Positions 50,168 to 56,999 of a stretch of 56,999 bases of DNA are shown here, piece after piece (position 1 is the first letter of the stretch; every line of letters begins with the position of its first letter). The stretch covers positions 1 to 56,999 of the forward strand of contig JAPSJV010000018.1 of the NCBI GenBank assembly GCA_031178005.1. Direction: 5' to 3'. This DNA is from Pseudarthrobacter sp. (GTDB taxonomy: Bacteria > Actinomycetota > Actinomycetes > Actinomycetales > Micrococcaceae). The notes under the pieces are model-generated. The model saw nothing but the letters and a program-made list of their open reading frames with translations, was not told the origin of the DNA and ran no database searches. Made by a program: the position numbers and the translations under genes.

Positions 50168-50908
50168 CTAGTCCGCCGGCTTGATCACGTAGCCCGCACC
50201 GCGGACGGTGTGGATCATGGGCGGATGAACGGCGTCGACCTTTTTGCGCAGGTAGGAAATGTAGAGTTCCACGATGTTCGCCTGGCCGCCGAAGTCGTAG
50301 TCCCAGACCCGGTCCAGGATCTGGGCCTTGCTGATCACCCGCTTGGGGTTTTCCATAAGGTAGCGCAACAGTTCGAACTGGGTGGCCGTCAGCTGGAGCT
50401 CGTCGCCGGCCCGAGTCACCTCGCGGGTGTCGACGTTCAGGACCAGGTCACCCACCACAAGTTCCGCTGTATCCATGGCCGCAACTCCGGAACGCTGCAC
50501 GAGGCGGTGCAGCCGGAGCATCACTTCCTCCATGCTGAACGGCTTGGTCACGTAGTCGTCACCGCCCGCGGCCAGCCCGGTGATCCTGTCCTGGACGGCG
50601 TCCTTGGCCGTCAGGAACAGCGCGGGTACCTCCGGCGCGAAGGCGCGGATGCGGCTCAGCAACTCAACGCCGTCGAACCCGGGAAGCATCACATCCAGCA
50701 CCAGGACATCGGGACGGAATTCCTTGGCCAGTTTTACCGCTTCGGGCCCGTCGCCGGCCACTGCCACTGACCAGCCAGCCATTCTGAGCCCCATGCTCAT
50801 GAGTTCGGAAAGGCTGGGCTCGTCGTCGACTACCAGGGCCCGGATGGGAGACCCGTCAGGATGCGCCAGTGGCGGCAGGTTATTGGTCAGGGAGTGCGAG
50901 GTGGCCAT
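50168..50908 (-). CDS. OmpR/PhoB-family response regulator
   Basis: A 246-residue regulator. The receiver has VDDE (Asp28, Asp29), LVLDVMLPGFDG (phospho-acceptor Asp72) and TAKD (Lys102). The C-terminal winged helix has LTATQFELLRYLMENPKRVISKAQILDRVWDYDF and ISYLRKKVDAVHPPMIHTVRGAGYVIKP. A 20-residue N-terminal extension precedes the receiver. ATG 50908 follows GGAGAG. Translation is coupled to the kinase behind it. The target genes cannot be read; the riboswitch-controlled wall gene is next in line. Confidence 0.95.
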   Translation of the reverse strand: MATSHSLTNNLPPLAHPDGSPIRALVVDDEPSLSELMSMGLRMAGWSVAVAGDGPEAVKLAKEFRPDVLVLDVMLPGFDGVELLSRIRAFAPEVPALFLTAKDAVQDRITGLAAGGDDYVTKPFSMEEVMLRLHRLVQRSGVAAMDTAELVVGDLVLNVDTREVTRAGDELQLTATQFELLRYLMENPKRVISKAQILDRVWDYDFGGQANIVELYISYLRKKVDAVHPPMIHTVRGAGYVIKPAD

Positions 50909-51495
50909 GCGGCAACTCTCCGATCTTTCGGTTAGCAAGCGCTATGCACTTCCTGTGTGCAGGCTGTGAAGGCCAGCTTAACCAGCGTTTTCCTGGATCA
51001 CTGGACATTCCGGGAACTTTCCAGGGATTGCCGCTAACAGAATTTGTACAACGAACAAACTACTGTGGTTTTGGTCTTTTGCCGTGGCAAAATTCGACGG
51101 AGTGCGTTTTCCGCGTTCGTAAACCACAAAACGGCCCTTCAGATGCCAGGACCACCGAATCGTGATGTGGAACACAATCGGCCCATCCGTCTCACCATGC
51201 GGACGAAAATGCCCATTGTTACTTGCAAGTTCTCATTGTTACGTTGCACACTTCATTTGTGAACAAGAACTCAACAGCACCTGCAGCCGCAGAATATTGG
51301 CCCAGCACACCTGCTGCCGCCCAGATGCGCTGTTGTCGAATGCACGCCTAACTTTCAGACCCCAGAGAGTTTTTAGGCATTCGTCCCCAACAAGCCCAGT
51401 GCCGGGCAACCCTCCCCAAGGATCTACTCCGTTCAGTTCGGGGAACTAAGCATTCGTGCCGCGATGACGGCCATTCACATTGAGGTAAGCATTCC
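50909..51495. promoter_or_regulatory. Long AT-richer spacer with 20-bp-period direct repeats
   Basis: This 587-base spacer separates the divergent response-regulator and orphan winged-helix genes. It is visibly less GC-rich than its surroundings. No convincing gene is seen in either direction. CATTGTTACTTGCA (51214-51227) and CATTGTTACGTTGCA (51234-51248) are direct repeats with a 20-base period, the kind of arrangement bound by winged-helix regulators. Promoters for both genes should lie here, and the long leader of the rightward gene could hold an RNA element, but I recognise none. Confidence 0.5.
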
Positions 51496-52347
51496 ATGTC
51501 AGTTGCATCCGGATACGTCCACATCTCCGTCCGTAACGCCAACAAGCCGGCCCAGCCTGGCGGTGCCCGTCAGGGTTACGGACCCGGCTCAGGCAGCAGC
51601 TACCCCGCAGCGCCCGGCTATGCACCCCAGGGTTACAACCCGAACTCCTACGGCCAGCTCCGCGCCGTGCCTGCGGCAGAATCGGCGCCCATGACGGCGC
51701 CCACCCCGGTTATTGCCGGTCCCGCCACCGGTGTCCGCCCGGTCGCCAGCGACAACGTCGCCCGCGGCTTCGTCCTTTACATGGGCATTGATGAGGAAAC
51801 CGCGGCCGCCGCTGGAACCTCCATTGCCAAGCTGGCCCAGGAGATCCGGGCCTACGCCCAGTCGCTCGTCACTGGCGCGGAGAGCTATGCCGCCGTGGCA
51901 ATTGCCCCCGCTCACGCACCCGGCTCAGCGCTCGACGTCGTACGTTCCACTTTCGGCGACCCCACTGTCAACGCCCGGCAGCGCACCGAAAACACCCGGC
52001 TGCAGCAGGCGCAGGAACCCCGCCCCTCGGGCGTGCTCATCGACCTGGCCCGCCGCGAAGTGCACCTGGACGGCGAGTCACTGAACCTGACGTTCAAGGA
52101 ATTCGAACTCCTCAATTACCTCGTGGAAAACGGCACCCGCACCGTGGGCCGCGACGAACTCCTCGAGGGCCTGTGGCGCAACGCCGACGAAGTGCCCAAC
52201 GAGCGCACCATCGACGTCCACATCCGCCGCCTCCGCTCCAAGTTGGGCCGGCTCGCCAACACCGTCCGCACCGTCCGCGGCCAGGGCTACCGGTTCTACG
52301 AGCACCCCGAAGTAGTTGTCTGGGCCGCTCCGGAATACTCGATCTAG
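51496..52347 (+). CDS. Orphan winged-helix regulator (OmpR-type DNA-binding domain without receiver)
   Basis: A 283-residue protein. Residues 1-60 are Gly/Pro/Tyr/Ser-rich and disordered (ARQGYGPGSGSSYPAAPGYA). Residues about 85-165 form a domain I do not recognise (VARGFVLYMGIDEETAAAAGTSIAKLAQEIRAYAQSLVTGAESYAAVAI), perhaps a ligand or dimerisation module. Residues about 182-275 are a clear OmpR/PhoB winged helix (VLIDLARREVHLDGESLNLTFKEFELLNYLVENG, RTIDVHIRRLRSKLGRLANTVRTVRGQGYRF). There is no phosphorylation receiver, so its control must differ. The ATG follows GAGGTAAG. The direct repeats upstream are a possible self-binding site. Confidence 0.87.
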   Translation: MSVASGYVHISVRNANKPAQPGGARQGYGPGSGSSYPAAPGYAPQGYNPNSYGQLRAVPAAESAPMTAPTPVIAGPATGVRPVASDNVARGFVLYMGIDEETAAAAGTSIAKLAQEIRAYAQSLVTGAESYAAVAIAPAHAPGSALDVVRSTFGDPTVNARQRTENTRLQQAQEPRPSGVLIDLARREVHLDGESLNLTFKEFELLNYLVENGTRTVGRDELLEGLWRNADEVPNERTIDVHIRRLRSKLGRLANTVRTVRGQGYRFYEHPEVVVWAAPEYSI

Positions 52348-52690
52348 CTTTACTTTCTTCGGAAGGCGGCACGATCCCTCTGCGCCTGCGCTCGTTCCGC
52401 CCCACCGCCTCCCTAGCCTCGCAAGCTCGGCCAGGGAACCCTGGCGGTGTGGGCCCGCGCAACAACGGCGCTGACGGGATGTGCCGCCTTCCTGGTTTCG
52501 GGCTCGGCGGGCATGTGCCTCCGCGGCCTGGGTTCTGCGGTTTCTGTCACGCCTGGCAGGCTTTTGGCTGGTTGGGGTGGCCCCTCGCCCGTCGTTTCGC
52601 GGAATCCATAGATTCGGAGACACAAAAACGTGCTCTGCGTGACACTCCCTGGCGGCTGGTCGGTCCTTTTGCTGCCAGTAGGCTGGGGGG
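52348..52690. other. Intergenic stretch without recognisable gene
   Basis: These 343 bases hold only short open frames with no domain and no good ribosome-binding site. Some stem-forming GC-rich segments (for example GCCTGGCAGGC at 52552-52562) are seen but no clear terminator. The promoter of sixA should lie in the last 100 bases. Confidence 0.4.
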
Positions 52691-53218
52691 ATGAACGAGC
52701 ATCATCTTCGGCGGCTGATTATCATGCGTCATTCCAAGGCAGATTGGCCTGGTGGCGTGGACGATCATGACCGGCCGCTGGAGGAACGCGGGCACCGGGA
52801 GGCGCCGCTGGCCGGACGCTGGCTGGTGGAGCAGGGCGTGGTGCCGGACTTCATCCTCTGCTCCAGCGCGCTTCGGACCCGGCAGACATGCACCTGGGTA
52901 TGCTCCGAACTCGGCGAAAAGGCTCCTACGCCCAAGCTGGAGAGCGGGCTGTACGCGGCCTCGGCGCTGCGGATGCTTGCTGTGATCAACCAGGTTCCGG
53001 ACACCGTCACCACACTGATGGTGATCGCGCACCTGCCCGGCGTGCAGGACCTTGCCGTGCACCTGGCTTCGCGGGAGTCGAACCACGATGCCTACATGGA
53101 TGCCGCAACCAGGTACCCCACCAGTGCGCTGACGGTCCTGGAAACCGAAAAGTCCTGGGCCGAACTTGATGGCCAGGATGCCCGGCTGACCAGCTTCGCC
53201 GTCCCGCGCGCCAAATAG
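52691..53218 (+). CDS. sixA: SixA-type phosphohistidine phosphatase
   Basis: A 175-residue histidine-phosphatase-superfamily protein. LIIMRHSKADWPGGVDDHDRPLEERGHREAPLAGRWL has the catalytic Arg13-His14 of the RHS/RHG motif followed by the typical DxxRPLxxRG; SSALRTRQTC gives the second Arg and AHLPGVQDLAVHLA the second His. SixA removes phosphate from phosphohistidine domains; the actinobacterial substrate is unknown. It stands alone. The ATG follows GGGGGG. Confidence 0.9.
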   Translation: MNEHHLRRLIIMRHSKADWPGGVDDHDRPLEERGHREAPLAGRWLVEQGVVPDFILCSSALRTRQTCTWVCSELGEKAPTPKLESGLYAASALRMLAVINQVPDTVTTLMVIAHLPGVQDLAVHLASRESNHDAYMDAATRYPTSALTVLETEKSWAELDGQDARLTSFAVPRAK

Positions 53219-53398
53219 TCACCAGCCAAGTGCTCCGGTTCTGCAAACCATCGCTGCCCAACCTGGGCGCAAATACTTGCCGCTAAAAGGCGCCGGGTCG
53301 GCAGTAAACGCCATCAATTTTTCGTCGCAAGGCCTGTAAGATAAGCATACTTACCATTATTCTCTATTAAGGGAATCTATTGTGAGGGGTGGCTGGCC

Positions 53399-53701
53399 AT
53401 GTCGACAGACTACGACGAACCGCGCAAATCGGAATCGGACCCGGCGCCGGAGTCTTTGGAAGAACTCCGGACGGCTCAGAGCTCAGTTCGTGTTGCCGGC
53501 GTGGATGTGGACGAGCCGGATACGGCAGAGGGGATTGAGCTTCCAGGGGCAGATCTGTCCGCCATGGAGTTGACGGTCGAAGTCGTGCCGCCCAAGGAGG
53601 ATGAATTTGTGTGCTCGTCCTGCTTTCTGGTCCACCACCGGTCCCAGCTTGCGCGCGAGAAGAGCGGGATGGCCTACTGCGCTGAGTGTGAGGGCGGCTG
53701 A
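53399..53701 (+). CDS. DUF4193 family protein with zinc-ribbon-like C-terminus
   Basis: A 100-residue protein. The acidic first 65 residues (DYDEPRKSESDPAPESLEELR) precede ELTVEVVPPKEDEFVCSSCFLVHHRSQLAREKSGMAYCAECEGG with two CxxC pairs, probably binding zinc. DUF4193 occurs almost only in Actinobacteria; function is unknown. The ATG has GAGGGG upstream. The 180 bases upstream hold AT-rich promoter-like sequence. Confidence 0.92.
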   Translation: MSTDYDEPRKSESDPAPESLEELRTAQSSVRVAGVDVDEPDTAEGIELPGADLSAMELTVEVVPPKEDEFVCSSCFLVHHRSQLAREKSGMAYCAECEGG

Positions 53702-54080
53702 AAAATTGCGGCCGCAACCTCTTGCGGGGCGCCGGTGGGAATGTTATTAAATCTGTATCAGTGAACATAAATCCATAGGCGTCAGCATGCTTCCAAGGCC
53801 GGGGTCGGCAGAGCACCGCAATGGTTGTGCTTTTGGGTGATTGGCTTTACGCGTACGCCACAGCGCCGTAGCGGCGCAGGAGCAGCCAGATGCTCCTGCC
53901 GGACCCATCTGAGCGGCCTCCGACTTCCCTGCGGGGGTCGCATTGCTGTCTCCAGTCGCTGCGGCTTGTTCCGACCTCATATATCAGGTCAAATACGATT
54001 TTGTGAGCACCGCCACATCGCTTATTCTGAATAAAGGTTATGCAGCAGCCTGTGAAACTCACCATTTGGGGAATCAATTA
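53702..54080. promoter_or_regulatory. Intergenic stretch with dyads upstream of the STAS-like gene
   Basis: No gene is seen in these 379 bases. GACCT (53973-53977) and AGGTC (53986-53990) form a dyad around CATATATC in AT-rich sequence, an operator-like pattern 90 bases before the next gene. Hairpins GCGCCGTAGCGGCGC (53869-53883) and AGGAGCAGCCAGATGCTCCT (53878-53897) may terminate the DUF4193 transcript. Confidence 0.4.
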
Positions 54081-54449
54081 ATGGACCACAAGCTGCACCC
54101 CATCGTCCGCGTTGATGCGGACCTGCGCTCTGCAACCGTTGAGCTTCACGGATGCCTCACACTGCCGGCAACTACGGCCCTGGTCAGTATCCTTTCCAAA
54201 GGACGCTCGCTTAATCCCAACCTGGCTTTGCGGCTGGATCTCAGTCATGCCCGGCATATCGACGAGGATTGCCTCATGACGCTGCATCTGCGGAAGGAAG
54301 TGGCCGGCTCTGAGCGATCCGTTGACGCTGACGTGGACGCGCTGATCGACAGGCTGGGACCCGTTAAGGTCACTCTGCCCCAGGCATGGCCAGTCTGCCC
54401 GGTGGAAAAAGCCTTCGCAGCAAGCCGTCGACGGGAGCTGGGCGTATGA
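54081..54449 (+). CDS. Small STAS-like protein
   Basis: A 122-residue protein. IVRVDADLRSATVELHGCLTLPATTALVSILSKGRSLNPNLALRLDLSHARHIDEDCLMTLHL follows the strand-helix rhythm of STAS/anti-sigma antagonist domains, but the conserved phosphorylated Ser is not evident (DLSHARHID). The function is therefore uncertain. ATG 54081 has GGGGAA upstream. Its stop overlaps the next start (ATGA), so it is coupled with the YegP-like gene. Confidence 0.65.
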   Translation: MDHKLHPIVRVDADLRSATVELHGCLTLPATTALVSILSKGRSLNPNLALRLDLSHARHIDEDCLMTLHLRKEVAGSERSVDADVDALIDRLGPVKVTLPQAWPVCPVEKAFAASRRRELGV

Positions 54450-54658
54450 GCGGCAACTTCGAACTCCTGGAAGACAAACTGGGTGGACTCCGCGTTGTGC
54501 TGGTGGCGGGAGACGGAGAAGTCCTTGCCACCTCCGGTCCCTTCCCCGATATTGCTTCCGCCGTTGCCGGCATCGCATCTGTCCGCGAGGTAGCGGGCAC
54601 CGGGCACATCATCGACCGCACGGCCAGCGCCTCGCACCTGGCCTGCGCGGGAAAGTAA
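54446..54658 (+). CDS. YegP/DUF1508-like small protein
   Basis: A 70-residue protein: NFELLEDKLGGLRVVLVAGDGEVLATSGPFPDIASAVAGIASVREVAGTGHIID. The strand pattern with a repeat-unit length of about 50 fits one DUF1508/YegP unit, though the canonical Ser/Tyr pattern is reduced. Function unknown. The ATG overlaps the stop of the STAS-like gene. An interrupted small gene follows 10 bases later, so the three form a probable operon. Confidence 0.7.
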   Translation: MSGNFELLEDKLGGLRVVLVAGDGEVLATSGPFPDIASAVAGIASVREVAGTGHIIDRTASASHLACAGK

Positions 54659-54668
54659 AAGGCAACAG

Positions 54669-54965
54669 ATGAACCTCAAAGACGAGTGGAACCGCCTCGA
54701 CGCCCAGGCACGTACTTGGTTTTTGGAGCACCCCGCCGCGCTGGTGGTGCCGCCCGGCATCTCCGCCAGGATCCGTGCTGAAGCCCTGAAGGATGTCGTA
54801 GCCGATTAACAGGGCCGGATCCTCCTGTCCGCTGAGGACCACGCATTCATCCGGGATAAGGCCGAAGCCGCAGGCACATTCCGAGCCCCCGGTGGCGCGG
54901 AATACCGCTTCTTCGATACGGCCTCGCTGCCGCGGATTGACCAGGCTCCCGAAACTCTCAGCTGA
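54669..54965 (+). pseudogene. Small gene interrupted by an in-frame TAA stop
   Basis: ATG 54669 opens a frame MNLKDEWNRLDAQARTWFLE...ALKDVVAD that ends with TAA at 54807-54809 after 46 codons. The same frame then stays open for 51 codons (QGRILLSAEDHAFIRDKAEA...APETLS) to TGA 54963-54965, with GC-ending codons typical of real genes. This suggests a 98-residue gene broken by a nonsense change, or a 46-residue gene followed by non-coding remnant. It overlaps the convergent LysR gene by 8 bases. No family recognised. It lies directly behind the YegP-like gene. Confidence 0.6.
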
Positions 54966-55860
54966 CTGTTGCCACTTCACGGAGAACCGCTGCCGCGTGG
55001 CGGATTCCCGGGCTGGCGGTCATGGTCCGCCGGTGTACCAGGCCTACCTGGCGTACCTGCGTCGGATTGACCACCGGCACGGCCACCACGTCCTCCGGCA
55101 GCGCAGGCCTTCCGAGCCTGGGAACCAGTGCCACCACAACTGCCTGCTCCACCAAGGCAATATGCGTCGCAAAATCAGGGTCATACACCTTAATGGCAGG
55201 CACGCGCCCGAGGTCAGCGAAGATCCGCAGCAGTGCCTCGTTGCAGATGGCGCCCGCAGGTGTGCTCACCCACTGTTCATCCACAAGGTCGATGGGCTCC
55301 ACGGTGGGCTTCCCCGCCAGCGGATGATCGCGATGGACCAGGAGATCGGCCACATCCTCGCACAGCCACTCCAGGCTCATATGCTCGGGGATCACCAGCG
55401 GCACCGAGTTCCAGTTGTGAACGATGCCCAGGTCCGCCTCACCGTTGGCCACCCTCGCCACGGCCTCCCGAGGGTCTTCGGCCAGGACGCTGATATCCAA
55501 GCCGGGAGCCGTGCCGGACAGCTTGCCGAGCGCCGGCCCCACGAGTCCCCGGCAGGCGGTGGAGAACGCGACGAGTTTCAGGACGCCCGTCGGCTGCGTC
55601 GGGTTCTCGAGCAGGGTGGACTGAAGCTCCTCGAGCTCGGCCAGGATCCGGCGTCCGTACGCTGCCAAGGCAAGTCCGCGTTCCGTCAGCAGAACGCCCC
55701 TGCCGTTTCGCTCCAGGACGACGATGCCGGTCTCGCGTTCCAGCTTCTTGATCTGTTGCGATACGGCGGACGGGCTAAAGCCCATGACGTCCGACGCCGC
55801 CACTACGGATCCGTGGCTTTCAACCGCTGCGAGGGCCTTCAGTGAGGCGATATCGATCAT
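54958..55860 (-). CDS. LysR-family transcription regulator
   Basis: A 300-residue regulator. The winged helix is at residues 1-60 (LKALAAVESHGSVVAASDVMGFSPSAVSQQIKKLERETGIVVLERNGRGVLLTERG). The remaining part is the LysR substrate-binding fold (LKLVAFSTACRGLVGPALGKLSGTAPGLDISVLAEDPREAVARVANGEADLGIVHNW). The inducer is unknown; members beside EamA exporters often control the exporter. The EamA gene is divergent, 73 bases away. Confidence 0.92.
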   Translation of the reverse strand: MIDIASLKALAAVESHGSVVAASDVMGFSPSAVSQQIKKLERETGIVVLERNGRGVLLTERGLALAAYGRRILAELEELQSTLLENPTQPTGVLKLVAFSTACRGLVGPALGKLSGTAPGLDISVLAEDPREAVARVANGEADLGIVHNWNSVPLVIPEHMSLEWLCEDVADLLVHRDHPLAGKPTVEPIDLVDEQWVSTPAGAICNEALLRIFADLGRVPAIKVYDPDFATHIALVEQAVVVALVPRLGRPALPEDVVAVPVVNPTQVRQVGLVHRRTMTASPGIRHAAAVLREVATVS

Positions 55861-55933
55861 GAAGCAAATCTACATGGAATGCCACTGAATTGAACGCTGG
55901 TCCTTCATCGTGGATTCTGCCAGAGTAAGCCGT

Positions 55934-56881
55934 ATGAACCTGCGCCACGCGTCCCTTGCCGTCCTGGTCGCCGTCCTTTGGGGCGTCAACTTTGTGGCTA
56001 TCGACCTCGGATTGCATACCAACGGCCGTGAGGTTCCGCCACTGCTTTTTGTGGCCCTCCGGTTTGTCTTGGTGGTCTTTCCCTGCATCCTCTTCATCCC
56101 CAAACCCGACGTCGGCTGGAAGGCGATTGCCGGCGTCGGACTTCTGATGAGTGCCGGGCAGTTCGGGTTGCTGTACCTGGCCATGGCCTGGGGAATGCCG
56201 GCCGGGTTGGCGTCGCTGGTGCTGCAGGCCCAGGTGCTGTTCACCGTCCTGCTCGCTGCCGGCCTGCTGGGTGAGCGGCCTACGAGGCTGCAGATGGCAG
56301 GGATCGTGCTGGGTGTGGCGGGATTATTGGCAGTCGCTGTTGGCCGGAGCCTTGTGGCGCCGGTGCTGCCATTGCTGATCACGCTTGCCGCCGCGTTGTC
56401 CTGGGCTGCCGGGAACATTGTTGCCAGGAAGGCGAAGGCCGCGTCCGGACTGGGACTGGTGGTGTGGTCCGGCGCAGTGGTGCCCATACCGTTGCTGGGG
56501 CTGTCGCTGCTGGTGGATGGTCCTTCCGCTGTGGTGGGAACCCTGATGGACCTGCAGCCGGCAACCATTCTCAGCGCGCTGTATACGGCCGTGTTCGCTT
56601 CCCTGGTGGGCTACGGAATCTGGAACGGGCTGCTGAGCCGCTACCCGTCGTCGTCAGTGGTGCCGTTTACGCTCCTGGTCCCGGTGGTAGGCATTACCGC
56701 GGCGTGGGCCATTTTGGGCGAAATCCCGACGGCGGCGGACCTGGTGGGCGGCGCGCTGCTCTTGGGCGGGGTGGCCACCGCGGTGTTCGGCTCGCGCCGG
56801 CACACTTCCCCAAAACCCGCGGCGGGGGTGCCGGGTTCCGAGGGTGCCGCGCGGCAACTCAGCCCCGCCCCACCCAACTAG
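55934..56881 (+). CDS. EamA/DMT-family exporter
   Basis: A 315-residue membrane protein with ten helices in two EamA units: AVLWGVNFVAIDLGLHTNGREVPPLLFVALRFVLVVFPCILF, then LSWAAGNIVARKA and YTAVFASLVGYGIWNGLLSRYPSSSVVPFTLLVPVVGITAAWAILGEIPTAADLVGG. The group includes amino-acid exporters such as the cysteine/O-acetylserine type; the substrate here is unknown. ATG 55934 is chosen; a GTG at 55910 is in frame. Divergent LysR is the likely regulator. The C-terminal tail ends 5 bases before the IS481-type transposase stop. Confidence 0.9.
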   Translation: MNLRHASLAVLVAVLWGVNFVAIDLGLHTNGREVPPLLFVALRFVLVVFPCILFIPKPDVGWKAIAGVGLLMSAGQFGLLYLAMAWGMPAGLASLVLQAQVLFTVLLAAGLLGERPTRLQMAGIVLGVAGLLAVAVGRSLVAPVLPLLITLAAALSWAAGNIVARKAKAASGLGLVVWSGAVVPIPLLGLSLLVDGPSAVVGTLMDLQPATILSALYTAVFASLVGYGIWNGLLSRYPSSSVVPFTLLVPVVGITAAWAILGEIPTAADLVGGALLLGGVATAVFGSRRHTSPKPAAGVPGSEGAARQLSPAPPN

Positions 56882-56886
56882 GTGTA

Positions 56887-56999
56887 TTACCCACTGAGGT
56901 TGGTGACGCGTGTGGCTGGTGGCTGACCTTTGAGTGCGGTGTGGCCTCTGTCGTGATTGTAGTGGTGGAGCCAGGCTTGGAAGGCTTGGGTTCGTTCGG
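56887..56999 (-). mobile_element. IS481-family transposase, C-terminal end (cut by window edge)
   Basis: Read leftward, the last 37 codons are ERTQAFQAWLHHYNHDRGHT, then ALKGQPPATRVTNLSG and TAA (56889-56887). This is the C-terminus of IS481-type DDE transposases (YNxxRxHxALxGxPPxxR). The insertion extends beyond the right edge. Only 5 bases separate its stop from the EamA stop, so the IS end may lie inside or at the end of that gene. Confidence 0.9.

Noticed and set aside
51044..51262. 72-codon open frame in the long spacer before the orphan winged-helix gene
   Set aside because: Codon use is atypical, there is no ribosome-binding site and no similarity to a known small protein.

Overview
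The window is ordinary high-GC actinobacterial chromosome. Gene content and gene pairs point to Micrococcaceae of the Arthrobacter/Pseudarthrobacter type: aceA next to a RamB-like regulator, overlapping lhr and nei2, DUF4193, a GH76 enzyme, a MocR regulator divergent from YczE, a c-di-AMP riboswitch before a secreted transglycosylase-like protein, and an IS481 end. The genus is inferred from family knowledge, not from a search. No rRNA, CRISPR array, prophage or plasmid-type gene was seen.

Layout. 0-7 kb: start of aceA, divergent ramB-type regulator followed by a serpin lipoprotein; a small membrane protein divergent from a TetR gene; then a four-gene leftward operon (TetR, TIGR01777 oxidoreductase, membrane protein, pyridoxal kinase) with two near-identical operators. 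7-15 kb: a queuosine-precursor transporter and tgt separated by an AbiEi/DUF559 protein, then SRPBCC, NUDIX, YdeI and GH76 genes. 15-25 kb: short-chain dehydrogenase and acyl-CoA dehydrogenase, DUF1684, PEP carboxylase, DedA, macrodomain and pseudouridine synthase genes. 25-34 kb: TetR, MocR/YczE, nei2 and lhr. 34-42 kb: FAD-Rieske oxidoreductase, DUF4232, YcnI copper-type genes, small membrane proteins, a DJ-1/PfpI protein and tRNA-Ser(CGA). 42-48 kb: a dehydrogenase / pterin-synthase-like / glycosyltransferase trio, tadA, PAP2, upp, VOC and a second YdeI-type gene. 48-57 kb: riboswitch plus transglycosylase-like gene, a two-component system, an orphan winged-helix regulator, SixA, DUF4193, a small STAS/YegP cluster with an interrupted gene, LysR/EamA, and an IS481-type transposase end.

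How genes work together. RamB-type control of aceA links to acetate and glyoxylate metabolism, with ppc as the other anaplerotic gene. Transporter plus Tgt suggests salvage of a queuosine precursor; the only QueD-like protein lacks the catalytic Cys and one zinc ligand, so it does not argue for de novo synthesis. Lhr and Nei2 share overlapping reading frames and form a DNA-repair unit.

The most unusual content is non-coding: a dispersed ~75-90 bp intergenic hairpin family (4 copies), a pair of inverted palindromic elements flanking a YdeI gene and supplying the stop codons of two convergent genes, a mirrored 32-bp-period array behind ppc, a palindromic repeat absorbed into lhr, and a possible MITE near the tRNA. 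The most interesting protein-level candidate is the 42-44.6 kb trio with an atypical PTPS-fold protein.
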